32,965 bases of DNA from CAZDAW01 sp964503685 (GCA_964503685.1 CAZDAW010000033.1:1-32965); one strand, 5' to 3'. Shown: positions 1-9,416, counted from the first letter of the stretch. Program-made: numbers and translations. The notes: a model not told the origin generated them from the letters alone.

Positions 1-190
1 ATAAAGGCGAAACCGGTGATGTATGAATGCTCATAACCAGAGCATGAAGACAAAGTCCGGTGCTGTCCCGCAACTGTAAGAGAGAGCTTATATCAGATCC
101 ATAAGCCATTCTCGAGCCAGGTCGCCCACCCAGGCTGCGTTTACCACACCTCGCGGAAAGGAGGTGGTGACGGCGATCATCACCAATTTT
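1..190 (+). promoter_or_regulatory. Cobalamin (B12) riboswitch aptamer
   Basis: The leader carries the conserved adenosylcobalamin riboswitch blocks in the right order: GGCGAAACCGGTG (about 7-19), the core AAGTCCGGTGCTGTCCCGC (about 53-71) followed by AACTGTAA, and a B12-box-like segment AGCCAGGTCGCCCACC (116-131). A further hairpin, ACCTC...GAGGT, lies around 149-165, where the regulatory kissing-loop arm normally sits. The 5' boundary may start just before the window. The element sits directly upstream of btuFCD, so B12 binding is expected to reduce expression of the importer. The consensus blocks are seen; the ligand and the switching direction are inferred from the family and the downstream terminator. 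Confidence 0.9.
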
Positions 191-195
191 TGACC

Positions 196-224
196 AAAAC
201 CTGCTTGCGAGAGCAGGTTTTTTT
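196..224 (+). terminator. Riboswitch expression-platform terminator
   Basis: AAAACCTGCT (196-205) pairs perfectly with AGCAGGTTTT (212-221) around a 6-nt loop, and the 3' arm runs into a T tract. This is a classic rho-independent terminator between the aptamer and btuF, so the riboswitch probably works by transcription attenuation. Confidence 0.88.
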
Positions 225-321
225 ATCAGTTGTACAAAATGTCCCGCCCCTCAGAATTGGTTTGGGTCCGTAAAATCCAAAAATCAAATCCTTTAAACAA
301 AATATTGAAGGTGAAAAAGAA

Positions 322-1251
322 ATGAAGTCTAAAAAAGTATATCTTCCGCTGCTTATTTTAATAACCGCATTATTATTGGGGGCCTGTACATCTGGCGCGC
401 GTCATGCCGCTGCGTCAATCACTATTACAGATGGCATGAATCGTGATGTATCGATAAACGCCCCTGCACAAAAGATCGTTTCCCTTGCTCCATCAAATAC
501 CGAAATACTATATGCCATTAATGCCGGTAAGCAAATCGTTGGACGGGATGACCTCTCCGATTATCCCGAAGACGCTAAAACGATTCAATCAATTGGCGGT
601 TCCATGGGGAAACTCAATCTGGAAGCAATCGTTACCCTTAAACCCGATCTCGTTCTGGCTGCTGGCATCATCAGTCCTGAACAAATCAAATCACTTGAAG
701 ACCTCAATTTGACAGTTTATTTCCTGCCCAACCCGGAAACTCTGGAAGAGTTGTATCAAAATATCGAAACGGTCGGCAAATTAACCGGCCATGCAGAAGA
801 CGCAGCTGCATTGAATGCTTCCTTAAAAAAACGGGTTGCCGAAATTGAGAAGAAGATATCATCAGGTTCACAAACACGCCCCAAGGTTTTTTACGAATTA
901 GATAGCACGGAACCCAACAAACCCTGGACATCTGGCCCCGGCACATTCATTGATTTATTGATCACCAAGGCCGGCGGTGAAAACATCGGCGCCAGTTTAA
1001 CAGACGAATGGGCGCAAATTAGTCTGGAAGAACTGATAGTTCAAGATCCCGACATTATCCTTCTCGGCGATGCAGCTTATGGTGTGACAGTAGAATCACT
1101 TTACCAACGAGCAGGATGGGAATCGCTGACCGCGGTTAAAAACAATCAGATATTCACCTTTGATGATAATCTGGTCAGTCGCCCGGGACCGCGTTTGGTG
1201 GATGGCTTGGAAACACTTGCCAGATTGCTAAACCCTGAATTATATAAATAA
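322..1251 (+). CDS. btuF: Cobalamin ABC transporter substrate-binding lipoprotein (BtuF type)
   Basis: This 309-residue protein has a lipoprotein signal peptide with lipobox LGAC (Cys22), so the mature form should be membrane-anchored outside the cytoplasm. The body is a class III periplasmic binding protein fold: 'RIVSLAPSNTE'-like strand (KIVSLAPSNTEILY, about residues 51-64), then 'LNLEAIVTLKPDLVLA', and the long connecting helix in the middle. It should capture cobalamin or a corrinoid and deliver it to BtuC. The family also contains iron-siderophore binders; the B12 riboswitch directly upstream decides in favour of cobalamin. A weak purine-rich site (GAAGGTG) precedes the ATG. Its TAA overlaps the btuC ATG by one base (TAATG), indicating translational coupling. 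Confidence 0.9.
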   Translation: MKSKKVYLPLLILITALLLGACTSGARHAAASITITDGMNRDVSINAPAQKIVSLAPSNTEILYAINAGKQIVGRDDLSDYPEDAKTIQSIGGSMGKLNLEAIVTLKPDLVLAAGIISPEQIKSLEDLNLTVYFLPNPETLEELYQNIETVGKLTGHAEDAAALNASLKKRVAEIEKKISSGSQTRPKVFYELDSTEPNKPWTSGPGTFIDLLITKAGGENIGASLTDEWAQISLEELIVQDPDIILLGDAAYGVTVESLYQRAGWESLTAVKNNQIFTFDDNLVSRPGPRLVDGLETLARLLNPELYK

Positions 1252-2270
1252 TGCGCTCTGGAGTTCGACCCTTCATTTTGCTTTTACTTATGCTGGCTGG
1301 CGTTTTTTGCCTCAGCCTGATATTTGGTTCTGTGGCAATTCCTCTGCCGCATTTAATCGCGTCTTTCCAACCCGGAGCCTCGACCATCGAGACAGAGCCA
1401 GGCGCTTTTGCAACCATCCTGTTTCAAATTCGCTTGCCGAGAATCATCTTGACCGCTCTGACCGGCGCTGCTCTGGCCGGAAGCGGTTCTGCTTACCAGG
1501 GTGTATTTCGCAATCCCCTGGCTGATCCATATCTCATCGGTGTTGCGTCTGGAGCTGGATTGGGGGCAGTACTGGCGATGAGTTTTTCGTGGTCATACAA
1601 TGTCTTGGGACTTTTAATTGTTCCCATTGCTGCATTTATCGGCGCAATTTTGACTGTTGCCGTCGTTTACAGTATGGCAAAAGTGGGAAAAACGATACCC
1701 ACGACCAATTTAATTTTAGCGGGGGTAGCCGTCAGTTCATTTGCAACGGCGCTAACCAGCTTTTTAATGCTCCGATCGCAGGGTGAACTGCGCCGCGCCA
1801 TGGTATGGTTGTTAGGAGGAGCAGCAATGGGAGGCTGGCAGCCTGTTCTGGCGATATTGCCTTATGTGATCATCGGGTCAATCGCTCTGGTTCTATCAGG
1901 GCATACACTAAACGTCTTGCAGTTTGGCGATGAACAGGCCCAACAACTAGGCATCAACGTAGAAAAGGTCAGATTACGCATCATCATAGCTGCCTCGTTG
2001 ACCGCGGCGGCGGCCGTTTCATTTTCCGGCATAATCGGTTTTATTGGACTGATGGTCCCTCACCTGATTCGACTTCTGTTTGGGTCAGATTACCGACGTT
2101 TGATCCCTCTCTCCATCATTGGCGGGTCAATTATGCTACTGCTGGCCGACATTCTTGCCAGGGTGCTTCTTGCGCCGCAAGAGCTGCCGGTTGGCGTAAT
2201 CACCGCTATGACTGGGGCCCCTTTCTTCCTGATCGTATTGCGGCGTTCAAAGAACCAGGCCAGGTGGTAA
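1251..2270 (+). CDS. btuC: Cobalamin ABC transporter permease (FecCD/BtuC family)
   Basis: This 339-residue protein is hydrophobic over nearly its whole length, with about ten predicted membrane helices, as in BtuC/FecCD permeases. Family signatures are visible: LPRIILTALTGAALAGSGSA followed by 'YQGVFRNPLADPYLIGVASGA' near residues 63-103, the 'LGINVEKVRLR' segment that precedes the coupling helix, and 'GIIGFIGLMVPHLIRL' toward the C terminus. It forms the translocation pore for corrinoids delivered by BtuF and powered by BtuD. The start overlaps the btuF stop by one base, and btuD follows 15 bp downstream, so all three genes should be on one riboswitch-controlled transcript. Confidence 0.92.
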   Translation: MRSGVRPFILLLLMLAGVFCLSLIFGSVAIPLPHLIASFQPGASTIETEPGAFATILFQIRLPRIILTALTGAALAGSGSAYQGVFRNPLADPYLIGVASGAGLGAVLAMSFSWSYNVLGLLIVPIAAFIGAILTVAVVYSMAKVGKTIPTTNLILAGVAVSSFATALTSFLMLRSQGELRRAMVWLLGGAAMGGWQPVLAILPYVIIGSIALVLSGHTLNVLQFGDEQAQQLGINVEKVRLRIIIAASLTAAAAVSFSGIIGFIGLMVPHLIRLLFGSDYRRLIPLSIIGGSIMLLLADILARVLLAPQELPVGVITAMTGAPFFLIVLRRSKNQARW

Positions 2271-2285
2271 GATTTTGGAGGTAAT

Positions 2286-3122
2286 ATGTTATCGATCAAA
2301 TCTGTAACCGTGCGTTATGGGAGTAATGAGGTACTCCAAAATGTTTCCTTGAATGTCAGCTCAGGTGAAGTGGTTGGCTTAATTGGGCCAAATGGAGCCG
2401 GGAAATCCACACTCATCCGGGTTGCCAGCGGTGTGTTGCAGCCTGCATCAGGCAAAATATTTGTTAATGATTGTGAAATCAGCACCCTTCCGACGCTGGA
2501 ACGCGCACGACTTATTGGAGTTGTACCGCAAGCCAGAAATCTTCCTTCAACCTTTACAGTTTGGGAAACGGTTTTATTGGGACGAACACCCCATCTCAAC
2601 TGGCTTGGACAGACATCCATAAAAGACGAGGCACGGGCTCGTTATGCAATGCAGAGAACCCATATTTCTCACCTGGCAAGCCGATATGTTGGCGCACTTT
2701 CAGGCGGCGAACAGCAACGCGTTCTGCTGGCGCGTGCGCTTTCACAGGGAGTGCCCATTTTGCTTCTGGATGAACCCACTGCTCATCTGGATTTGCAGTA
2801 CCAACTGGCCTTTCTGGAACTCATCCGCGAATTAGCTCGCGAAGATGGCATAGCAGTATTACTTGCGATTCACGACCTCAACCTGGTCTGTCGTTTCGCA
2901 GATCAGATTGCGCTCTTGGTTAAAGGAAAATTGCAATGCACTGGTAAACCAGAAAAAGTGATGACCGCTCAGCACCTCAGTCAGGCATTTCAGGTACCGC
3001 TCCAGGTTATTCGAACGCCGGAATATGATCACCCATTAATCCTGCCTGAAAATCAAAATCCAACACCGCTAATATCGCCTCAACCAATATCACTCTATTC
3101 TGGCGTTGATAAAATATCGTAA
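2286..3122 (+). CDS. btuD: Cobalamin ABC transporter ATPase (BtuD/FepC type)
   Basis: This 278-residue ABC ATPase has Walker A GPNGAGKST (about residues 35-43), Q-loop VVPQARN, signature LSGGEQQRV, Walker B ILLLDEPTAHLD and switch histidine AIHDLN. A C-terminal extension of about 30 residues beyond the core is Pro-rich. It provides ATP hydrolysis for BtuC-mediated import. The start is supported by a strong Shine-Dalgarno (GGAGG, six bases before ATG). No cobalamin biosynthesis gene follows, so the operon looks like a pure uptake unit. The assignment to B12 rests on the riboswitch and the BtuF/BtuC neighbours, since sequence alone cannot separate BtuD from FepC-like ATPases. Confidence 0.92.
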   Translation: MLSIKSVTVRYGSNEVLQNVSLNVSSGEVVGLIGPNGAGKSTLIRVASGVLQPASGKIFVNDCEISTLPTLERARLIGVVPQARNLPSTFTVWETVLLGRTPHLNWLGQTSIKDEARARYAMQRTHISHLASRYVGALSGGEQQRVLLARALSQGVPILLLDEPTAHLDLQYQLAFLELIRELAREDGIAVLLAIHDLNLVCRFADQIALLVKGKLQCTGKPEKVMTAQHLSQAFQVPLQVIRTPEYDHPLILPENQNPTPLISPQPISLYSGVDKIS

Positions 3123-3177
3123 CCGTTAAATTCTTACCCACGAGCCTTTTTCCAACGATTTAATCCCAGACATCCAC

Positions 3178-3246
3178 AAAGCCCAAAGCCCCCACATATT
3201 GGGGATCATTATTATAAAACCCCCATGTTTGGTGGGTAAAGGGCTT
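3178..3246. repeat. Nested inverted repeats between btuD and the LGFP-like gene
   Basis: Two small hairpins, CCCC(acatatt)GGGG (3190-3204) and ACCC...GGGT (3219-3236), are enclosed by an outer pair AAGCCC (3186-3191, with a second AAAGCCC at 3178-3184) and GGGCTT (3241-3246). No long T tract follows on either strand, so a plain intrinsic terminator is not clear. It may help terminate the btu transcript or act as a cruciform next to the promoter at 3245. Confidence 0.45.
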
Positions 3247-3272
3247 GTATTTTCCATAAAGTACGATATAAT
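3245..3272 (+). promoter_or_regulatory. Sigma-70-type promoter, leaderless
   Basis: TTGTAT (3245-3250), a 16-bp spacer and a perfect TATAAT (3267-3272) lie immediately before the ATG at 3280. The expected start of transcription is about seven bases after the -10 box, at or within a base of the A of the ATG, and no Shine-Dalgarno fits in between. The gene is therefore probably transcribed as a leaderless mRNA. Confidence 0.7.
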
Positions 3273-3279
3273 TTAATTT

Positions 3280-4233
3280 ATGGGAAAAGTAAAATACATT
3301 GCAGCTCTTATACTACTGTCAGCTTTTATCCTTTCAGCCGGAAAGACCGCTTTTGCTCAAGAAGAAGAACATCAATATATCCATGAGACGGGCCATTGGA
3401 TATCAGGTGAGTTTCTTAAATATTATCAAAACTCACCCAACGCTCTTCTGTTGCTGGGTTATCCAATTACTGATGCCTTCGAAGACGAGTTAACAAAGAC
3501 ACAGATACAGTATTTTCAAAAAGCCCGTCTCGAACTGCATATGGAAGCAGCTGATGGAAAGCGCATCAAAAAAACACCACTGGGCGAATATATTTACGAG
3601 TCCGGGAACATTTTCGCTTTTCCAACTGACACCGCGGCCTGCCGTTATTTTGATCAAACCGATCACACTGTCTGCTACGAGTTCTTAAATTTCTTTGATG
3701 CTTATGGCGGCATCGAAGAATTTGGATACCCCATCTCTGATCTGGAGATTTTTGGCAATTACTTTGTCCAATACTTTCAGAATACAAGGATGGAATGGCA
3801 TCCCGAATTACCGCCTGGAGAGCGCGTCGTTCTGGCCAACCTGGGAAGAGTTTATTTTGATAAGCGTGGTGAAAATATTCGTTTATTACAGCCATCTGAC
3901 GGTAACAATCTACCGCAATCTATTTTAAGTTTACAGACACGCGCTTTTGTTTCCCAGGTTATCGTCCCGCAATCCTTTGATCAAACCCTGTACGTCATCG
4001 TTAGAGACCAGAAACTTAAACCTGTATCACACGCGCCCGTCTCAGCTACTGTGATATTACCTTCAGGCGAAGAAAAAGCGTATTTATTAAATCCCACCGA
4101 TGCTTCTGGAATCACTCAATTAACTTTTTCATTAAAAGATCAACCCCCCGGAGAAGTAATTGATATTCGGGTTATTTCCACTTACGGTGATATCGAATCT
4201 GAAAACCATACCTGGTTTCGAGTGTGGTGGTAA
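3280..4233 (+). CDS. Secreted LGFP-like repeat protein
   Basis: This 317-residue protein has an N-terminal signal peptide ending near AFA-QEEE (about residue 26). Two copies of a repeat follow: one around residues 35-90 (ETGHWISGEF...LGYPIT...QIQYFQKARLELH) and one around 113-172 (YEFLNFF...FGYPIS...FVQYFQNTRMEWH). The pattern G-Y-P-(I/L)-(T/S)...(V/I)QYFQ..R.E.H resembles LGFP-like repeats that I associate with extracellular proteins of Chloroflexota. The C-terminal 90 residues look like a bacterial Ig-like beta-sandwich. The function is unknown; cell-surface or wall binding is a guess from the repeat type. It is expressed alone from its own promoter and is convergent with the TPR gene. Confidence 0.6.
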   Translation: MGKVKYIAALILLSAFILSAGKTAFAQEEEHQYIHETGHWISGEFLKYYQNSPNALLLLGYPITDAFEDELTKTQIQYFQKARLELHMEAADGKRIKKTPLGEYIYESGNIFAFPTDTAACRYFDQTDHTVCYEFLNFFDAYGGIEEFGYPISDLEIFGNYFVQYFQNTRMEWHPELPPGERVVLANLGRVYFDKRGENIRLLQPSDGNNLPQSILSLQTRAFVSQVIVPQSFDQTLYVIVRDQKLKPVSHAPVSATVILPSGEEKAYLLNPTDASGITQLTFSLKDQPPGEVIDIRVISTYGDIESENHTWFRVWW

Positions 4234-4287
4234 GTAGAGTCAGATAAATACATTGTAACCACCCCACTTTGAGTTTTTTGCTTTCAG

Positions 4288-6609
4288 TTATTTACCGCCC
4301 ATAATCTGTTTTAACAAGCGCTGATATTCGGCTACGTTGGAAGGATTAAACTCGATAATTTTCTGAACAGCGGCAATTGCGCCGGCTCTGTCCCCTTTGT
4401 TTAGCATAAATTCAGTCAATTTATCGAGCTGTGCAATTGCAGTTGGAATTTTCTCGGTCTGAATATACCGATCAATCAAACGTTGTGCGATACTGATCCT
4501 CTCAGGATTTTCTTGCGCCAGATTTTCCAGGAATTGTATGGCTTTTTCGTTTTGTCCATTGCTGACCAGATAGGAAATATAGCTATCCAACTCCGTCAGT
4601 GCGAGTGATTCCTGCCCCATACGGAAATTCAAACCAATCAACTGGGCCCGGGCCTTTTCGTCATTCGGTTCCAGCGTTCGTATCTGCTCATAAACGCGTA
4701 AAGCCTGCCGCCAATCCAATCGCTGCATATCAATATCAGCCATACGATATAAGATATTGACGCTCCAGAGTCGTTCGGTTACGGTTTGCTGCGCCAGTCG
4801 CAATGCAGTAGTATAAGTTGTTCGGGCCTTATCAAGGTCAGCAAGTCGGTAATAGGTGTCAGCCAGATCGATATATTCGCGAATAGCTTCTTCTACCTTC
4901 TCGTGAGCCAACAACAAGTCAATAAGATGACTTCGAGCGCCAAGGTCCATCGGCGCCAATTGAATAACACGATGAAGAAGATTGATGGCCTGCAACGTTT
5001 CGCCGCGCATATCATACGAACGAGAGACAACTGTAAATTTTTCAATGGCTTGCGAAATAGAATCTTGTTGGATGAGTAATTCACCGATCTGTACATGTAA
5101 TGGCAAGTATGTTGGCGCAAATTCCAGCGCGAAATGAGCCGTTTCCATCGCAGTTCGATTCAATCCCTGTCGGGAAAGGTCGCGTATATTTGAAATAACC
5201 GAGAGCAACTTGCCGCTGTCAGATTGAACAAGCAGCTCTGCCAGGGGAATGGGTACTTCTCCCTTGGTTTGAGATGGCAACTGTTCCCGCGCCATCGCTA
5301 TTCTTTCCTTCCATTCAGGGCACGTCAGCAGATCAGTCACATTATCAATAATCGAATTGAGTATCTTTTTATCTTTGTTACGCGCAATTGAATCAATGAT
5401 GGGTGTATAGAGTTGGCTAAGCTCATCAGACTTGTCGGGAGCTGCTATTAAAGCATCGGCATAGCGCAACGCTTCAAGATACTCAGCAGCTGCTTTTGAT
5501 ATCTGGTTATTTTTCTGAAGGATCTGTCCAATAAGTAAATGTGAGGCAACTGCAAAATTTGGATATTTCGCAGCGCGCTGTAAGTAGCGCAAAGCCGTTT
5601 CAGGGCGTTCTCCGTCGGCCTTGAGTAATCCGAGATCAAAGTAAGCTGCTGCGCCTTTCAACCCAGCCTCAACAGCTTTTTCTAATGCCACAGAAGCTTG
5701 CAAATTATCACCACGGGTCTGTAAATCAACGGCCTGATTGAGATATGGCAATATCTTTTCGGGTTGACCACGCTCAAAAGATAATTCGCCAGTATCACGG
5801 GTAAGCGATTTTGTGGCTCTTCGAAAAGCCTGTTCCCTGGAGATATCTTCCGTTTGATTGAATAGCGCCTCTGCCAGTTGGATCAAGGCATTCTGACGAG
5901 ATTCACTGATCGGGTCCAAAGCCTTTGCTTTTGAGCTGCCAACTGTTTCCATCTTTCTGACCTGCGCCATCCGCATGGGACCCGTACCGCCTTTCGAACG
6001 AGCAGGTTTGGGCAAAGGTTGGTTTGATTTTAGCAGATTGGCGGCTTTAAGCGCATTCTGATTATTCGGAGCAATCTTGATAGCATAATCGACAGCCTGT
6101 AACGCTTTTTCGTTGTCGCCGCTACTTTGTAAAATGCTGGCAACTGCCAAAAACTCAGTTACGGCCGCGTCTGTTTGCCCAATTCGCTCTAATGTCATTG
6201 CCAGATGGGAATGTGCAGTTATGTTCTCGGGCTGCAAGCGAATGACACGATTCCAGTTTTCGAGCGCCTTTCCGGCATCTCGATTTTGAATAAACAATTC
6301 AGCCGCTTTCAATGAGAATTGAATGGCCTGCTCTAATTTTCCCAGGCGCTGGCATATCAGCGCAATCCGATCAACCGGTAATGGATCTGCTGGCGCTAAT
6401 TGAGCAGCCTTTTGATAACAAATAAGCGCATCTTCGAATTTCTGCAATTCATATAATGCCAATCCGAGATTGACAAGGGCGCCTGTATGGGTCGGAAATT
6501 CCTCCACTGCCTGACTGTAAAATATAGCGGCGCGTTCCCAGTTTTGATCCCAGGCCGCTGAGTGCCCTTCATTCATTGCATTCTGAAAAATATCCTGCCT
6601 ACCAGTCAT
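4288..6609 (-). CDS. Large tetratricopeptide (TPR) repeat protein
   Basis: This 773-residue cytoplasmic protein has no signal peptide or membrane segment. It consists almost entirely of helical pairs with the TPR spacing (W/L..LG..Y....Y..A...Y..A...P), clear at residues 20-55 (GALVNLGLALYELQKFEDAL), 85-190, 300-380 and again 480-760. A basic, less regular stretch around 200-290 separates N- and C-terminal TPR blocks. TPR proteins act as scaffolds for other proteins; no partner can be named. The ATG at 6609 is preferred over an in-frame TTG one codon earlier, because it has a GTGAGA purine stretch about eight bases upstream. It lies 29 bp after polA and is probably co-transcribed with it. Confidence 0.75.
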   Translation of the reverse strand: MTGRQDIFQNAMNEGHSAAWDQNWERAAIFYSQAVEEFPTHTGALVNLGLALYELQKFEDALICYQKAAQLAPADPLPVDRIALICQRLGKLEQAIQFSLKAAELFIQNRDAGKALENWNRVIRLQPENITAHSHLAMTLERIGQTDAAVTEFLAVASILQSSGDNEKALQAVDYAIKIAPNNQNALKAANLLKSNQPLPKPARSKGGTGPMRMAQVRKMETVGSSKAKALDPISESRQNALIQLAEALFNQTEDISREQAFRRATKSLTRDTGELSFERGQPEKILPYLNQAVDLQTRGDNLQASVALEKAVEAGLKGAAAYFDLGLLKADGERPETALRYLQRAAKYPNFAVASHLLIGQILQKNNQISKAAAEYLEALRYADALIAAPDKSDELSQLYTPIIDSIARNKDKKILNSIIDNVTDLLTCPEWKERIAMAREQLPSQTKGEVPIPLAELLVQSDSGKLLSVISNIRDLSRQGLNRTAMETAHFALEFAPTYLPLHVQIGELLIQQDSISQAIEKFTVVSRSYDMRGETLQAINLLHRVIQLAPMDLGARSHLIDLLLAHEKVEEAIREYIDLADTYYRLADLDKARTTYTTALRLAQQTVTERLWSVNILYRMADIDMQRLDWRQALRVYEQIRTLEPNDEKARAQLIGLNFRMGQESLALTELDSYISYLVSNGQNEKAIQFLENLAQENPERISIAQRLIDRYIQTEKIPTAIAQLDKLTEFMLNKGDRAGAIAAVQKIIEFNPSNVAEYQRLLKQIMGGK

Positions 6610-6638
6610 CAAAAAATCTCACTTAAATCACTCAGGGA

Positions 6639-9416
6639 TCATTGAACAGGCTGCAGATCTCCCCAATTGGCGCCAACCCGCGCTTCTGTCTCCAGAGGAA
6701 TACCAATCTCATAAGCAGTTTCCATGACGTGTTGGACAATTTTGATCGTTTCGTTAACTTCGCGATCAGGACACTCAAGCACAAGTTCATCGTGCACCTG
6801 TAATAATAAATGTCCACTTAGACCCGCCTGTTTCAACGCCGGGGGGACACGAATCATGGCAATTTTCATCACATCTGCAGCCGTTCCTTGAATTGGCGCA
6901 TTAATCGCTTCTCTTTCCTCTCGATTACGAATGTTCGGGTTCGTCTGAGTTTTCAATGTCGGAAAATACCGGCGTCTGCCAAGCAGCGTTTCGACATATC
7001 CCTGTTGAGTTGCTTTCTGCCGGATACTATCCAGATAACGCTTTACACCAGGAAATTGGAGGAAATACGCCCTGGAAAAATTTTCAGCCTCTGCCAGTGT
7101 CAAATTGGTTGCCCGACTGAGACCAAAGGGGCTCATTCCATAAATCAGTCCAAAATTAATTGCTTTGGCATGCCGGCGCTGCTCTTTGGTCACCTCATTG
7201 AGAGGCACATTGTAAATCGCCGCCGCTGTAGTGGCGTGAATATCCTGCCCGGCCCGAAATGCATCCAGCATGGCTTCATCGCCAGCCATGGCAGCCACAA
7301 TTCGTAATTCGATCTGCGAATAATCGACAGAAAGCAAAATATTACCCGGTTCAGCGATAAACGCCCGCCGAACCTTACGCCCAATTTCGGTGCGCGTGGG
7401 AATGTTTTGCAAGTTAGGTTCCGAAGACGCAATTCGCCCGGTAACTGAACCAGTCTGGTTATACGAGGTATGTACCCTGCCAGTTCGAGGGTTTATCTCT
7501 TCAGGTAAAGCATCCAGGTAGGTTGATTTTAATTTAGCCAACTCCCGATATTCAAGGATTAAATCTACAACCGGATGCTGCCCACGCAATTCTTCCAACA
7601 CCTCTGCTGAAGTTGAATAATGCCCGCTTGCTGTCTTTCGTTGCACACCGGGAGGAACTAATTTTAACCGCTCAAATAAGACCTTCGACAATTGCTGCGT
7701 TGAATTGAGATTGAAAGTGATTCCTGCCGCTTCAGAAACCTGCTTCTCAATATCAAACAACCGCTGGCTAAGTTCATTCGACATTTGTTTCAGGAAGGCC
7801 ACATCCAACGCGACACCTTCAATTTCCATATCAGCCAGCACTGTGATCAAAGGGATTTCCATATCTCTAAAGAGAGCAGTTGCTCCCTGAGCATCCATAT
7901 CAGCTTGCAGTAATGGACGTAATGCGATGGGTGTTTCGGCGTCAGCAGCGGCGTAGGCAGCCACATCAACAATTGCTATTTCAGCCATGCTGCGTTGATT
8001 TTTTCCCTTGCCAATCAAATCTTCAATATGGGTCATTTCACGACCCAACCTGATCCAGGCAAGGTTTTTCAATCCAAGGTTTCGCGACGCCGGATCAATC
8101 AACCATTCAGCAATCATGGAGTCAAATGAAAGCGGCGCCACCTTCAAGCCATAACGGGCAAGTACTATAAAATCATATTTCAGATTATGACCAATCTTTT
8201 CTATCCGGGGATCAGTCATAGGAGCGTGTAATGCATCGATGACAGTTTTTAGCGGAAGTTGTCTGCCGGTTGTATGCCCTACCGGAATATAGAATCCCTC
8301 GCCCATTTTAACTGCCAGTGAAATGCCAACAATGTCAGCGCGCATCGGGTCAGTGGAAGTTGTTTCTGTATCGAATGAAATGACTGATGATCTCTCAAGA
8401 ATACTGACCAATTCTTGAAGAGATTCGGGGGTATCCACGATGTGAACTTCGATAGAAGCTGCCGCCGGCGTACGAATAACTGGCGCGGGTTCATCGCCAA
8501 ATAAAGATAGTTGACCCTGCCGGCCCGGAATCGCTTTCAGGTTTTTCATCCTGTCAACCAATGAACGGAATCCCAGTTCACGAAACAGCGCTTCAACTGC
8601 CGCCGGATCAAATTGATCACTGCGAGCCTGTTCCATGTCGAGTGTTACCGCCAGGTCTGTCACAATAGCAGCCAGCTTCTGGCTCAAGTAGGCAGATTCG
8701 CGTCCGTTTTCAAGCTTGCTCCTGACACGCGGCTGAATCTGATCCAGATGAGCATAAATCTCATCCAGGGTGTTATATTCGTGCAGGAGTGAAAGCGCTG
8801 TTTTCTCGCCGACGCCCGGCACGCCGGGGATATTATCGGATGCATCACCCACTAAAGCCTTATAATCAATAATCTGATCAGGGCGTACACCGAGATATTC
8901 TTCGACATCAGCCGCCATATAATCTTTAGCTTCAGAAAGCTTGCTTCCCGCCAGATTGACAATAATGCGATCATCAACCAACTGCAACAAGTCGCGGTCT
9001 CCGGTGACAATTTTGACGCCTACCCCTTGAGAAGCCGCCTGACGCGCCACGCTGCCTAAAACATCATCTGCTTCGTAGCCTTCCATCTCCAATCGGGGAA
9101 TATTAAAAACATCCACCAGTTGTCGGATACGGCCCATTTGCGTGCGCAATTCATCTGGCATTTTGGCGCGTGTGCCTTTGTATTCAGGAAATATATTATC
9201 GCGAAAAGTCTTTCCGGTATCAAAGGCTACAGCCAGAAATTCTGGACGTTCCTGCTCCAATATACGCATCAATACACTGGCAAACCCATAGACGCCCGCT
9301 ACAGGTTCACCACTTTTTGTTAACCAGCGGTCGCTGCCGCTGGCGCCGGCTGTAAGTGCATAATACGTCCGGTAAGCCAGAGCATGACCATCAATCAAAT
9401 ATAATGTAGGAGGCAT
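6639..9416 (-). CDS. polA: DNA polymerase I with 5'-3' and 3'-5' exonuclease domains
   Basis: This protein has three intact domains (numbering from an alternative ATG at 9446, which adds ten residues). The N-terminal 5' nuclease begins PPTLYLIDGHALAYR and has EGYEADDVLG and DYKALVGDASDNIPG. The 3'-5' exonuclease has all metal ligands visible: DTET (Asp359, Glu361), NLKYD and YAAAD, so proofreading is probably active, unlike in Taq polymerase. The polymerase domain has motif A SVDYSQIELR (Asp708), motif B RRHAKAINFGLIYG and motif C VHDE (Asp886). It removes RNA primers and fills repair gaps. The start at 9416 is chosen because the protein then begins like other PolA proteins; neither start has a good ribosome site. 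It lies between the HD gene and the TPR gene. Confidence 0.95.
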   Translation of the reverse strand: MPPTLYLIDGHALAYRTYYALTAGASGSDRWLTKSGEPVAGVYGFASVLMRILEQERPEFLAVAFDTGKTFRDNIFPEYKGTRAKMPDELRTQMGRIRQLVDVFNIPRLEMEGYEADDVLGSVARQAASQGVGVKIVTGDRDLLQLVDDRIIVNLAGSKLSEAKDYMAADVEEYLGVRPDQIIDYKALVGDASDNIPGVPGVGEKTALSLLHEYNTLDEIYAHLDQIQPRVRSKLENGRESAYLSQKLAAIVTDLAVTLDMEQARSDQFDPAAVEALFRELGFRSLVDRMKNLKAIPGRQGQLSLFGDEPAPVIRTPAAASIEVHIVDTPESLQELVSILERSSVISFDTETTSTDPMRADIVGISLAVKMGEGFYIPVGHTTGRQLPLKTVIDALHAPMTDPRIEKIGHNLKYDFIVLARYGLKVAPLSFDSMIAEWLIDPASRNLGLKNLAWIRLGREMTHIEDLIGKGKNQRSMAEIAIVDVAAYAAADAETPIALRPLLQADMDAQGATALFRDMEIPLITVLADMEIEGVALDVAFLKQMSNELSQRLFDIEKQVSEAAGITFNLNSTQQLSKVLFERLKLVPPGVQRKTASGHYSTSAEVLEELRGQHPVVDLILEYRELAKLKSTYLDALPEEINPRTGRVHTSYNQTGSVTGRIASSEPNLQNIPTRTEIGRKVRRAFIAEPGNILLSVDYSQIELRIVAAMAGDEAMLDAFRAGQDIHATTAAAIYNVPLNEVTKEQRRHAKAINFGLIYGMSPFGLSRATNLTLAEAENFSRAYFLQFPGVKRYLDSIRQKATQQGYVETLLGRRRYFPTLKTQTNPNIRNREEREAINAPIQGTAADVMKIAMIRVPPALKQAGLSGHLLLQVHDELVLECPDREVNETIKIVQHVMETAYEIGIPLETEARVGANWGDLQPVQ

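Noticed and set aside
3189..3236. Two C-rich repeats as the remnant of a CRISPR array
   Set aside because: There are only two short, non-identical units, with no regular spacer and no cas gene.
4234..4287. Terminator between the convergent LGFP-like and TPR genes
   Set aside because: A TTTTTT run exists, but no stem precedes it.
6888..7307. 139-codon plus-strand frame
   Set aside because: It is antisense to the conserved polymerase domain of polA and has no recognisable domain or ribosome site.
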